Source: Zanthoxylum bungeanum
Lineage: Eukaryota; Streptophyta; Magnoliopsida; Sapindales; Rutaceae
Assembly (NCBI GenBank): GCA_019454045.1
Contig: SKCR01041835.1
Location: forward strand, 158,206-222,205
DNA: 64,000 nucleotides
Direction: 5' to 3'
Shown here: piece by piece, positions 31,853 through 43,739 of the stretch
Layout of the letters: each line of letters starts with the position of its first letter
Numbering within the stretch: the stretch's first letter is position 1
Translations under genes and position numbers: made by a program
Notes under the pieces: model-generated
Seen by the model: only the letters and a program-made list of their open reading frames with translations
What the model was told of the DNA's origin: nothing
Database searches by the model: none

Positions 31853-33500
31853 ATGAGACGAACCAGAAGCTTTGAATTCCGACCGCTTGACCCAGAAATT
31901 GAAAGAACTATCAGACAGTTGAGAAGGGAAAGGCGAGAAGGCCAAGAAGCTTTAGTCAACATGGAACCTGAACCTTTGGAGGTTGCACCACCAATTCCCA
32001 TTCGAGACAGAACCATTCCGGTGGTAGATGGCCTCATTTCGTGCATTGTACTTCCTCCTTTACCAGCAAATGCAGGTGATATCAAAACTTGCATTCAGAT
32101 GATTCAGCAAACAGTTCAGTTTGGGGGAATGCAACTGAAGATCCTAATGCCCACATCAGCAACTTCCTGGAAGTCTGCGGCACGTTCAATTACAACCGAG
32201 GAGCTGAAGAAGCTATGAGGTTGAGAGTTTTCCCATATTCCCTGAAAGACAGAGCAAAAGCATGGCTACATTCACTACCACAGGATCAATCACAACCTGG
32301 AACACTCTTGCTACAAAATTCCTTGCAAAATACTTTCCACCAGCCAGAACTGCAAAGTTGAGAATGACATCACATCCTTTGTGCAGCAAGATTCAGAATC
32401 TCTGTACGAAGCTTGGGAGAGATACAAAGATTTGCTCCGGAAATGTCCTCACCATGAAATTCCAAAATGGCTTCAAGTCCAGACTTTCTACAATGGACTT
32501 TCTGGACTGATGAGAACCACAATCGATGCTGCTGCTGGAGGAGCTTTAATGGCAAAAGGAGAAGATCAAGCTTGGGACCTAATTGAAGAAATGGCCAACA
32601 ACCCTCCTGGCCAACAGAAAGAAGTCTGATTCAAAGAATTGCAGGAATATATGAAGTTGGAGCTAATACAGCAGTCAACACCAAGCTGGACCAGATATGT
32701 AAATTTATGGAGACTCTCAACACTCAAAGCACCACTGGATCCACAAGTTCACCATATGGAGGAGCACCAGAACCACACCAATTTGAAGAAACGGTGAACT
32801 ATGTCAACAATTTCAACAGACAGGGGAACAATCCATATTCCAACACCTACAACCCAGGGTGGAGGAATCATCCTAATTTTTCATGGAGCAACAATTCAGG
32901 GCAACAGCAGAACTATCCACCACCTGGATTCCAGCAACAGAACAAAGGCCAGGCACCAACAATTGAACCAGTGATGGCAGAAATGCTAGCTCAATTAAAA
33001 AGATATGAAGCCATGATTCAGAGCCAATCAGCTTCCATCAAAGCATTGGAGAATCAAATCGGACAACTGGCCAACGCTCAGAGTTACAGACCACCAAGCA
33101 ATCTTCCCAGCAACACAGAACCAAATCCAAGGAACCGAGGGAAGGAGCAATGTCAAGCCATTACCTTAAAGAGCGGTACTGAGATCAACAAAGATATTGG
33201 AGTCCAGATATCTCAAGAAGAAGTTCCAAAAGAAACCGAGAAACAGATGGAGGAAAAAGAAGCAAAAGAAAAGAAGCAAAGGAAAAAGGAAAAAGAAATC
33301 ACTCACTCCACTCCACCTTTTCCTCAACGTCTTCAGAAAAACAACTGGACAAACAGTTTGCTCGTTTCTTGGAGATTTTCAAAAAGCTGCACATTAACAT
33401 ACCATTTGCAGAAGCCTTGGAACAAATGCCCAGTTATGTCAAATTCATGAAAGACATTCTTTCACGAAAACGGAGATTGGGAGACTATGAAACAGTAGCT
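31853..33500 (+). pseudogene. Athila-like gag (element C)
   Basis: It begins MRRTRSFEFRPLDPEIERTI. The gag domain (NATEDPNAHISNFLEVCGTF, KDRAKAWLHSLP, LLRKCPHHEIPKWLQVQTFY) is followed by an Asn/Gln-rich stretch (PGWRNHPNFSWSNNSG), a helical NQIGQLANAQ segment and a Lys/Glu-rich linker. Frames change near 32130 (G-run), 32290-32350, 32630 and 33330. No CCHC knuckle is seen. Several shifts sit in homopolymers and could be sequence errors. Confidence 0.85.
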
Positions 33501-34000
33501 TTGACAGAGAATGCAGCGCCATCATTCAGAGGAAACTTCCCCGAAGTTGAAAGATCCTGGCAGTTTCACAGTTCCTTGCACCATTGGAGAACATTACATT
33601 GGTAAGGCTTTATGTGATTTAGGTGCCAGTGTTAATTTAATGCCTTTTTCTATTTACAGGAAATTGCAAATTGGAGAAGCAATGCCTACCTCAGTATCTT
33701 TGCAACTTGCTGATCGAACACTCGCATTTCCGAGAGGAGTCGTGGAAAATGTGCTGGTTAAAGTTGACAAACTCATCCTTCCAGCTGACTTCATCATCCT
33801 TGACATGGAAGAAGACAAAGAAGTACCTATCATTCTTGGGAGACCATTTTTGGCTACAGGTAAAACTGTAATTGATGTGCAAAAAGGAGAACTAACCATG
33901 AAAGTGCAGGACCAAGAAGTGACCTTTAATGTTTTCCAAGCCATGAAATTTCCAAGCGATGAAAAGGAAGAAGAAGAATGCTTCAGAATTGATGTTGTTG
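33501..34000 (+). pseudogene. Athila-like aspartic protease region (element C)
   Basis: GKALCDLGASVNLMPFSIYR holds the retropepsin active site as DLGAS, with Asp at 33616. VPIILGRPFLATGK follows, the second conserved protease block. The frame is open from 33511 to 34614 and runs on toward RT. The domain itself looks undamaged but sits in a broken gag-pol. Confidence 0.85.
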
Positions 34001-35809
34001 ATAAAATTGTTCAGAATACTGAGTCAAATCCCACAGATACACTTGAAGCCTGCATCACCAATATGACTGACAGCGAGCTAGATGCTGAAATCTTGGAATA
34101 TATCAACTTCCTTGACAAACCATTCCAATTCAAAGTAACACCACCAGTTGAAAGCTTGGAACTGCCAAAGAAAGATCGAATTAAACCTTCGATTGAAGAA
34201 CCACCGCAGCTGGAACTAAAGTTACTGCCGAGCCATCTCAGGTATGCGTTTCTTGGAAATTCTTCTGAATTACCTGTTATTATTTCTTCTTCACTAACAT
34301 TGGAGCAGGAAGAAAAACTACTGAGAGTGTTACGAGAGCACAAAAGAGCCATTGGCTGGACTATAGCTGACATTCGAGGCATTAGTCCATCATTCTGCAT
34401 GCACAAAATTCTGATGAATGATGAATACAAACCAACAGTGGAGCATCAACGGAGACTCAATCCAATCATGAAGGAAGTCGTGAAGAAAGAAATCATCAAA
34501 TGGTTGGATGCTGGCATCATTTACCCCATCTCAGACAGCACTTGGGTAAGTCCTATGCAGTGTGTACCAAAGAAAGGAGGAATTACTGTTGTCACCAATG
34601 AAAAAACGAGCTGATTCCAACAAGAACGGTGACTGGATGGAGAGTATGTATGGATTACAGGAAGCTGAACAAAGCCACGAGAAAGGACCATTTTCCGCTG
34701 CCATTCATTGACCAGATTAGACTTAGACAGACTGGCAGGACATGAATTCTATTGTTTTCTTGATGGATTTCAGGTTACAATCAGATTGCCATTGCACCAG
34801 AAGACCAGGAGAAAACTACTTTTACATGTCCCTATGGTACTTTTGCTTTTCGCAGGATGCCATTTGGATTATGTAATGCCCCTGCCACTTTTCAGCGTTG
34901 CATGATGGCCATCTTCTCAGATATGCTGGAGCAGAGTATGGAGGTTTTTATGGATGATTTTTCTGTGTTTGGAGATTCTTTTGACCATTGTTTGAAAAAT
35001 TTGGAACAGGTATTACAAAGGTGCGAAGATACAAACCTGGTACTCAATTGGGAGAAATGCCATTTCATGGTACAGGAAGGTATTGTTCTTGGACACCGGA
35101 TTTCACAAAAGGGAATCGAGGTAGACAAAGCAAAGATAGAGACAATTGAGAAACTACCTCCACCAACATCTGTAAAAGGGATTCGGAGTTTTCTTGGACA
35201 TGCAGGTTTTTACAGGAGATTTATCAAAGACTTTTCCAAGATTGCCAAACCTCTTTGCAATCTTCTGGAAAAGGATGTGCCTTTCAACTTCACCAAAGAA
35301 TGCCAGGAAGCTTTCGAGATCTTAAAACAGAAGCTGATTTCTGCCCCCATCATTGTAGCACCAGATTGGACCCTTCCATTTGAGGTAATGTGTGATGCTA
35401 GTGATTTTGCTGTAGGTGCGGTTTTGGGACAACGCAAAGCAAAGATTTTCCACACCATTTACTACTCCAGCAGAACTCTGAATGAAGCTCAACTCAACTA
35501 TACAACCACTGAAAAGGAGTTGCTAGCAGTTGTGTACGCTTTTGACAAATTCCGCTCCTATCTGCTGGGTCCCAAAGTGGTGGTTTACACAGATCATTCA
35601 GCCATCAAATACCTGATCACAAAGAAAGATGCCAAACCCAGATTGATCCGTTGGATACTTCTTTTGCAAGAATTCGACGTGGAGATTCGAGACAGGAAAG
35701 GAACAGAAAACCAGGTGGCAGATCACTTATCGAGGCTGGAAAATGGAGAAACAGCTGACAAAGAACTGACAATCAAAGAAACTTTTCCAGATGAACAACT
35801 TTTTCCATA
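34001..35809 (+). pseudogene. Athila-like reverse transcriptase and RNase H (element C)
   Basis: RT blocks: [60 protein letters not shown]. The catalytic box is [10 protein letters not shown], with both aspartates present (about 34950). RNase H follows with [38 protein letters not shown] and [10 protein letters not shown]. Three one-base shifts near 34600, 34710 and 34770 break the first part. From 34857 to 35809 the frame is open for 317 codons. It ends PDEQLFP-stop, where copy A reads further. Confidence 0.9.
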
Positions 35810-37131
35810 AAACAACATGAAGTCCCTTGGTATGCTGACTATGTCAATTATATTGTAACAGGAAAATGGCCGTTGGAATGGACAACTCAGCAACGGAAGA
35901 AGTTTTTCAAAGAAGTCAAGCACTATGTCTGGGATGAACCGTACCTGTTTAAACGCTGTGCTGATCAATTACTGAGACGGTGTGTTCCACAGGAGGAAGT
36001 CAACAGTGTTTTGCAACACTGTCATTCATCACCATACGGCGGACACTTCAGTGGAAACAAAACTGCAGCCAAAGTCCTTCAATCAGGTTTGTTCTGGCCC
36101 ACACTTTTTAAAGATGCTTATCTTTTTGCTTTTCAATGTGACAGGTGCCAGAGAACGGGAATATTTCAAGGAGAAACGAAGGACCGTTGCAAAATATTCT
36201 GGAAGTGGAAATATTCGATGTATGGGGTATTGATTTCATGGGACCCTTTGTTCCATCATTTGGAACCTGTACATTCTGGTTGCTGTAGACTACGTCTCCA
36301 AATGGGTTGAGGCAATTGCACTGCCATCCAATGATTCCAAAGTGGTGATCAAATTCCTGAAAAAGAACATTTTCACTCGGTTTGGAACACCTCGAGCAAT
36401 CATCAGCGATGGTGGCTCTCATTTCTGCAACAAATACTTCGATGCACTCCTATCCAAATATGGAGTTACTCACAAAGTTGCCACAGCTTACCATCCACAG
36501 TCAAATGGACAGGTTGAGTTTCAAACAGGGAGATCAAAAGAATCCTAGAAAGGACCGTTGGATCAACAAGGAGGGACTGGTCTACAAAACTAGATGATGC
36601 ATTATGGGCCTACAGAACAGCTTACAAGACACCCATTGGTATGTCTCCATATCAATTGGTGTTTGGGAAAGCATGCCATCTGCCAGTTGAGCTTGAACAC
36701 AAGGCGTATTGGGCACTGAAGAAGTTGAATCTTGACTCACAAGCTGCAGGAGAGAAAAGACTTCACCAACTCAATGAATTGGAGGAATTTCGCCTACAGG
36801 CTTATGACAATGCCAAATTATACAAAGAAAAGACCAAAAAATGGCATGACCGAAAAATAGTGCACAGACAGTTAGAACCAAGGCAGCAGGTGTTGTTGTA
36901 CAACTCGAGATTAAAACTTTTCCCTGGAAAGCTGAAATCTAGGTGGTCAGGACCATTTGTGATCACTCAGGTTTTACCATATGGAGCTGTTGAGTTACTG
37001 GATCCCAAAACCAACAACACATTCAAAGTTAACAGTCAGCGTGTCAATCACTACTGGGAGAATCATTGGAGCGACAAAAAGAAAGTGTCACACTTTCAGA
37101 TCCAGCATAAACGTTCAAGAAGTCACGTCTA
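35810..37131 (+). pseudogene. Athila-like integrase (element C)
   Basis: The zinc-binding region is visible (CHSSPYGGHFSGNKTAAKVL then CDRCQR), then a core with [17 protein letters not shown] and [11 protein letters not shown], and a C-terminal part ([20 protein letters not shown]). Frame changes occur near 36160, 36260 and 36520. The last 163 codons (36641-37131) are open to the natural TAG. Confidence 0.9.
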
Positions 37132-37984
37132 GCTGACGACTTTAAACTTAGCGCTCGCAGGGAGGCAACCCATGCAATTTTTGTATATATTGTGATTTGG
37201 TGTGATTTAATTTTGTGTGTTTAGTTTTTGCAGATTAAGTCATTTCAAGATGGAAGAAGCTCTCTCAAATCTTCACAAGCAATTTCCTTCTCTCCCTCAA
37301 AATCTCTGATGAAAGTCTACAAAGCTCGCTTGGAACGGGTGGTACAATCTATGTTGGTATGTTCCCAATGACATTGTTGTGTAAAGTGCACGCACGAGTG
37401 ATTGCTGACTCTTTTTGACTCTTTTGTTCACGGAAGATTGCCTGGTTTGAAGAGAAGCACCTATGGGTGAGAAAAAGAAAGCAACGTTGGTTTTGCAACA
37501 AGTTGGTCTTTGGAATGCGTTTCTTCTAATGAGCACTGGTTGTTTTCATAACGGAAGGAATTAAGGGATTTAGGCAAGGACGATTCTTAGGATGTCAGTT
37601 CACATCTTACATAGAATTCGCAGATTACATACACAATTTCAATTGAAAGACGAGATCTTCTTGGTTCAAGAAAAAAAGACCATGTTTCAAGTTAATGAAG
37701 AATTTGATAAGATTGGAATGTGACGCATGTACAACAAACTGGAAATTAATATATAATGTGTGTTGTTTCCCTAAAATTATAAATTTTTTGTTGTTTACTT
37801 TTTCTTCCGACAGGATCCAGCTTGAACTATCACGTTATCATACGATCTATTTCCTACTAATCGTCTTTGGAATAGTGCTATTTTTACTTTTTACTTCAGG
37901 TTTTAATAATATTCAAGAAATTCATCTTTTAGACATAGTCAACAGAATAAGAAAATTTGAAAAAGATAATTCATAAAACAGAAG
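37132..37984 (+). other. Spacer between integrase and LOG (element C)
   Basis: It begins with an AGGGAGGCAACCCATGC phrase shared with A at 55748. Later parts align only loosely with the Cys-rich ORF region of A (55840-56305), with many indels. No open frame survives. Confidence 0.6.
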
Positions 37985-38625
37985 TTAAGAGAAAACATCT
38001 CATGTGTGTTTTGTGGATACTTCTGGTTGAAAACAATACAAGAATTTGTGACTTTTGCACTAAGCACAGACAAAGGAGCATGCAGGAAATAAGTGGCGAA
38101 TATCATTTAATAAGGCGGAGGAAGGATACTTAGGGGATCGATCAAGTTTCAAGCGTGGGAAGGAGGCAGTCATTTGTTTTGAATCGTCCCAAACCCTTGG
38201 CAGAGGCAAATCTTATTGGATCATCAAACGGAGAGGAACTGATCGTATCAGGTATGTCTGAACGTTTGGTAGAAATGATTAACCGTGCTGATGCTTTTAT
38301 TGCTTTGCCAGGTGGCTTGGGTACATTGGAGGAAATTTTTATAGTTCTATCTTGGGCGAACCTGAACATACACCAGAAACCAATTGGACTACTCAACGTT
38401 GATGGATTTTATGATTTTCTTTGTGTGTTTCTTGATGATGCTCGGAGAAATGGGTTCGTGTCAAAACCTATGAAAGACCTCCTCTTCACTGCCAGACTTG
38501 CTCCGGATCTGATAGACCAACTCATAGCCTATGAACCACAAGTTGACCCTATCCTATCAAAGATAAATTGGTCTGAGGACGATCGTGGTAAGAGGCGTCG
38601 AATTAATCTGGATCTTAACCTTTAA
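37985..38625 (+). pseudogene. LOG: Captured LOG-like gene, 5' part rearranged (element C)
   Basis: A short remnant (ENISCVFCG) at about 37990 matches the expected N-terminus. Then about 140 bp diverge, and from 38142 the sequence aligns with copy A. From 38155 it is open for 156 codons without an ATG at its start. It contains MSERLVEMINRADAFIALPG, then PGGLGTLEEIF, the signature of the LOG/lysine-decarboxylase-like family (cytokinin riboside 5'-monophosphate phosphoribohydrolase), and GLLNVDGFYDFL. The family Arg and Glu of the active site are both present. The first Rossmann strand and the GGG loop are missing, so the encoded piece is probably not active alone. It ends INLDLNL-stop. Confidence 0.8.
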
Positions 38626-39948
38626 TTTCCTGTAGATTTCAGCTAACCAGGTACAACCTTCTAACTCTCCTTTTACTGTTTAAGACATTGGGGACAATGT
38701 CTCATTTAGGTTTGGGGGAGGGATTTAGTTGATTAGTACCTTGTTTTTAGTTTTTATGTTGTTTTTAGTCCAAAATTTTTCGAAAAATACAAAAAAATTG
38801 AAAAATTTTCAAAAATTACAAAAATATTTTGCATTTTCGTATTTTGTTTTGACTAAAAAGGTGAAATTGGTAAGAGGTAGCTGAGTAAGGAGTTTTCACT
38901 CCTGATACGTATCTCAAACCATTTATTTCAAAACAAGTTAATTTTTGTTTATTTCCTTTTAAATTATTTAATTTGTGAATTCTCCATAAATCTGACTAAA
39001 ATGAATCTTCATATGTTCAGTTGACAGGTATTATGAACTTACATGGAACATACAGTCATGAGCTAAAATTGAAAAGTTTGTAATATTCCGTGCTATAGTT
39101 TAATTGGAGGAAGCATCTCTAAATAGTGATGGAGTAAAAAAAAAAAAAAAAAAAAAAAAAACGTCCGAGATCCGAGTTATTAAGTCTGTAAGGGTGTTTT
39201 AACACCTAGTGCCCTAAAACCAACTGGTTTGGGAGTCACTGGCCCAAAGCTCGTTACATGGATCGAAGATGCTGCAAAAATATATATATATCTGAAGTCT
39301 GAGTAATTAAGTTCGTAGGGGTGTCTTAACACCTGGTGCCCTAAAGCCAACTGGTTTGGGAGCCCCGACCCAAAGCTCGCTACATAGACGGAAGGTATTG
39401 TATATAAATAAAAATAGAGAAAAAATCAAAGAAAAAATCAGAAAAATCAGAAAATTATTCCATTGCTACAAAAAAAGGTGTGAAATCTGATAGAACTTTA
39501 GGACAAAAATATTACTCTCTTATCAACTGCACTTATGACTGTTGTGGGCAAAAATGAGTTGATTAATATTTTGTTAGCTGTGTATATGGAGAATGGTAAA
39601 ATAATCGGAGAATTTACTTATTCGGTAATTTAGAAAGAAACAAAACAACTAGTAACTTGGAGTAGAATTTTCACCTGATTAGTCACTAACTTTCTTTATT
39701 CTCTTTTCGCTTGTCTTTTTGCTTTTGTGTGCATTAGTTTTAACTACATTTTTACTTTTGTAAAATGTTTGTGGGTATCATTGCTGTAAACCCTCACGAG
39801 ACTACACTCGTCCACTAGGGACACCTAGGGTTTAAAGGCTTGTTGCATACGCTAAATGCAACCGTGATCCCTACGAAAGTGGCTTAGTTAATTTTATTTT
39901 CATGTTATTTTATTTTCTGTTTTGCTCGAGGACTAGCAAAATGTTAGG
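38626..39948 (+). other. 3' untranslated region of C
   Basis: No gene. It holds the Athila-typical GACATTGGGGACAATGTC phrase at 38685, AT-rich palindromic sequence at 38770-38830, a run of 26 A at 39136-39161 and a tandem duplication (separate entry). Confidence 0.75.
39163..39410 (+). repeat. Tandem duplication, unit about 125 bp, with short hairpins (element C)
   Basis: Two units (from 39163 and from about 39290) share ATTAAGT, GGTGT-TTAACACC, TGCCCTAAA and CCAACTGGTTTGGGAG. Each contains the palindrome GGTGTTTTAACACC or its variant. Element A has the same pair at about 57794-58040. Confidence 0.85.
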
Positions 39949-39958
39949 TTTGGGGGTG
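39949..39958 (+). other. Polypurine tract of C
   Basis: TTTGGGGGTG lies directly before the 3' LTR. Confidence 0.8.
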
Positions 39959-42146
39959 TGATGAGTGGTATTTATACCACTATTTCCCACTCATTTGACC
40001 TAATGTTTTGTATTGTTTCTCGAGTTTATGAACGTTTTGATGTGTTTTGTTGTTATTTTGCAGATAAATAAAGTTTGGACAGCACTGGAGGCAATTTGGG
40101 ACAAAACCGGACAAAAATGCGTCAACAGGAAAATTTCATCTTCTGCGCGTCGCGACGCTGGGCCTTTGCGCGCCGCGACGCCCAGCCTGCGCCGAAGTTG
40201 CTAAAATGCGCCGGGGTCCACAAAATCAAATCTGAGAAAGTTGACTTTGCTAACGTGCGCCGTGCCACGTGTCACCATCACAACGGAGATGCTAAATGCG
40301 CCGTGCCACGTGTCGAAATCTCATTGCTCGGACGGCCACCGCCCCACGTGTCATGCCACGTGTCGCCACATCATCGTCCACATCAGCAGCCACGTCAGCA
40401 AGTCAACCGAGTCAACATGCCACGTCATCATAAGCCAATCACAGCATGACACGTGTCAAAATCTCATTCGTCCGACGGCCGCCGCCCCACGTGTCGCCAC
40501 GTCGCCTTCCACATCATCAGCATGACGCAAGCAATGACGTCATGAACAGTTGACACGTCAGCATGACGTAAGCGATGACGTCATGAACAGTGCCACGTCA
40601 TCATCGGATCTCTTGCCGCCTCGCACGTGTCAAGCCAGGTTGAGCCACGTCTCACTGTAGCGCGCGACGCGACGCGCAGCCAGCGTCGCGACGCGCGCAC
40701 CCATCCGCGCCTATAAATAGAGCGCGATGGTTCAGTTTTTGTTGTACCATTTCCTCTCCCAAATCCTATGTAATTAGGGAGTTTCTCTCTCTCTAAGTTC
40801 TTTTTATTTAGTTTTTGTAATTTTTAACCAGTTCTGTAATAATAATAATTTACTTTCTTTATTTTACAGTTTTTACTACTCATTATGAGGAGGTAACTTC
40901 CTTCTGTTAAGGTAAAAGGTAATTCTTTTACTATTACTTCTTAGATTATTCTCCCATAATTATAATATATTCAAGTTTTAAATTGACTTAATCAGGATAC
41001 CGCCAGATTGGTCGGTGGATAATAAAATTCATATTCCGCCTTTATGGCTGGTTTAATTTAAATTCCGCCTTTATGGCTGGTTATTTTCTGTTCCGCCTTT
41101 ATGGCTGGTATATTTTCATTCCGCCTATATGGCTGGTTTTTTGATGTTCGCCTTTATGGCTGGTTATTTTAAAATGATTCCGCCTTTATGGCTGGTTGTT
41201 TTTAAACTAATTAAATCAAATACCGCCTATATGGCTGGATGAAAATGTTTTGCAAAGCTTATATTATATTATGGGAGAAATCTAATTAGTATATAGTAGA
41301 AGTAATTCCTTTTTACCTTAGCAATTTTTTTTAATTTACTTTCAGCAGTTATTTTACTACATTTACTTTATGCAATTTTATTTTAAGTCTTTTAAGTTTT
41401 TAGCCCTAGTTATGTGTCGTAGCTAAGTTAGTTATCTAGGGTTGTGATGAATTTCAATTAAACTGGTTTATAAGGGTTAGATTATAGTTTGGGTAAATTA
41501 AAGATTTATTTATTGAGTCTTAATCTTAAAGCTCTTTAATTAACTGGCCATTAATTAAATTGATTAGGTAAACTTAAAATGAACTAGACATAGGGATTTT
41601 AAGTTTAAGACCTTAGACTCAATAGCCCACGATCTTCCTTGAGGAGATAACCCTTTAATAGATTTCCTTACAGGATAGGAATATACCTGTAGGGCGGGGG
41701 TAGCCATAATTGGAACTTAGACTTAATGAATCTAGGTAATGTGGTTGACATAGGAATATGGTTCAATTGGGTTATACTGGGTATTTGTAATTGACCATCG
41801 GAAGAGGCTTTTACATAAGTTAGTGTTCCAGGTTAATAAATTGATATTTTACCCAACTATAAGATAACTACTTCATCTTTTAAATAATATTGAAATAAAT
41901 CACAACCCTGGATAGTTTTTAATATTGAATTTCTTTAAAATCTACTTTTAAGCAATTTTAGTTATTTGTCTTTAAATTTAGAATCATCGCCATTCCAAAT
42001 CAATCAAACAACTTGTTAGATACTGGTAATCATTTGGCCCAATAAATTGATAACAAAAAGGTTTTAAGTCCTCGTGGGATCGATACTTTTTATACTACTT
42101 GAACGATACGTACGCTTGCGTTATACGTGTGTGTTTACGCCGGTCA
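39959..42146 (+). repeat. 3' LTR of C
   Basis: This 2188-bp LTR is collinear with the 5' LTR, including the ACGT-motif array (about 40265-40600), TATAAATA at 40712-40719 and the CCGCC array at 41000-41242. The differences I see are mostly single-base indels. Confidence 0.95.
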
Positions 42147-43720
42147 ATTATCGAGACTGGACATCGTAAGCTGGAATAAGGCTAGTCTTGCACTTTGTGC
42201 GTTGTGAGGGCCCAACGACATATTGTTCTCATATATATAAGTAATTGGATACTTATGCAAGTGTGATAGGAGGTCGGTTTCACCGATGGTACGGTAAACA
42301 GCTTCGCTCTGGATAGACCCCTCGGAATCCCATTGGTATTATGACTATGTTCTATGGTAGGCGAAATCAAGGTAGGTGTGTATAGTCTTAACCTGAGATT
42401 TGCATCGCTAATACTTGCAATATCGTAGACTTTGGTCTTGGTGGTACAGGCTTTAAACCGGTTCTGCGTACACCACTTCTGGGTTTATCAGAGAGTCGTA
42501 GTGTATTGTGTGATGTCAAGACGGAAGTATCACTTCAGTCATATTGGAGATGATGTCATCACAAGATACGGTACTAGTGCTCTTGAGTGTTGCGCAACCA
42601 ATCGAGATATGTGACCAGGTCATGAATATCCGATTATAGAGACTATGTTACCAGGCATCCGATATGTGCTTCGGACGGGGTAGACACTTATCATCCCAGC
42701 CCCAGCCCTAGCAACGTGACTATCTGATATGGGCCGATACGCACAATACAATGGTATACTACGCTGATACGAATACAGATCTTTAATATTCTTAAATGGT
42801 ATTCCGAGAATTGGGAGACTTTGTGCTTTGCTAGGAGTCGACCTTGTCTCGTAAATCGTAAAACGTAGTACTTGGTACGTACGTGATTCGGATACTCCGT
42901 GACCGTATTTACTGGCTAACTTAGAATTAATTCGTAGCGACGTGAATAGTTATTCGCTAGGCGTAATCATTTAATTACGACGCGATGGAAAATTGTTAAT
43001 TTGGAATTACGAACCCGAGCCCGAGTGTGATGCGAGCGCATTCGTATTTCGAATTCGAGTGCGGCAACGTAAGTCCGCATCAAGCGTCAAATCAATCAGT
43101 CGCATCAAGCGTCAAATCACTTGTCACTTTGATTGATGTGACTTGACAACATGTCACTTTAATAAAGTAGAATGTGACTTGATGGACATGATGTGTACTT
43201 GATGGCTTTAATGGTTTGACTTTTAAAAGCAAATGAAATGCAAATTAAAGCAAATGCATTTGAAATTCACATAAGTATATAAGATATACTTGAAATAAAT
43301 TTCAATATACAACAAATACACATTTCATCTCTCAATCTCTCTCACTCTCTCACGCCAATAGCAAGCAAAAGCTCACTGGTTTGACCATTTTGGCGTGACA
43401 CTAAGGGGAAGCAAGAATGATTTTCATGGTGAGAAATCAAGTGCTAGCACACTTACGAGTCTTGCGAATGTGGTAGGGAGGTTCACCCATGAGCCGGGAT
43501 CCGTTAGACGAGGCTTGGAGCTCTGTTTGTCATCTCAAAATTCTGAAAATGGAGGCAGTGAACTGCATCAGTTTGGCGTCCTTGGCAGTGGCTATTTGGG
43601 CTTGATTCGTCTCCAAATCGACTCAACCGATCGATGTGAGTATTCCGCTATCTCCGTTAGTGTGTTCACACAATGTTTTTCATTGCTTGTTTGATCTTGG
43701 GACCTAGATAATAACCAACA
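42147..43720 (+). repeat. 5' LTR of B, second part
   Basis: It continues with ATTATCGAGACTGGACATCG and ends TAATAACCAACA. Relative to the 3' LTR it lacks about 270 bp, from after CTAACTTA (42920) to GAATTAATTCGTAGC, matching 50480-50755. Confidence 0.9.
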
Positions 43721-43721
43721 A

Positions 43722-43739
43722 TGGCATCAAGAGCTTAGG
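43722..43739 (+). other. Primer-binding site of B
   Basis: TGGCATCAAGAGCTTAGG resembles the initiator-Met tRNA site TGGTATCAGAGC with an extra A. It directly follows the LTR. Confidence 0.7.

Larger units (their letters stand above)
29521..42146 (+). mobile_element. Element C: young Athila-like element with captured LOG gene, in B's 5' LTR
   Basis: It is 12,626 bp with LTRs of 2197 and 2188 bp that look nearly identical, apart from single-base indels and a few substitutions. The right flank is ATTAT (42147-42151) and the left is TATAT; compared with the intact B 3' LTR (AGTATTATCGAG), the target was ATTAT with one base lost on the left. Gag, PR, RT, RNase H, IN and a LOG-like ORF are present, with a handful of frameshifts. 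It is the last insertion of the stack. Confidence 0.92.

Noticed and set aside
37297..37976. Env-like gene in element C between integrase and LOG
   Set aside because: The only open frame here (37695-37976, one hydrophobic stretch) has no counterpart in A. The rest is full of stops.
39136..39161. Run of 26 A as a retroposon poly(A) tail
   Set aside because: Element A has the same flanks with only seven A, so it is a simple-repeat expansion inside the 3' untranslated region.
43395..43694. 99-codon open frame found in both B LTRs (also 51223-51522)
   Set aside because: It is present in both copies only because both are LTRs. It shows no domain and overlaps the LTR end and primer-site region.
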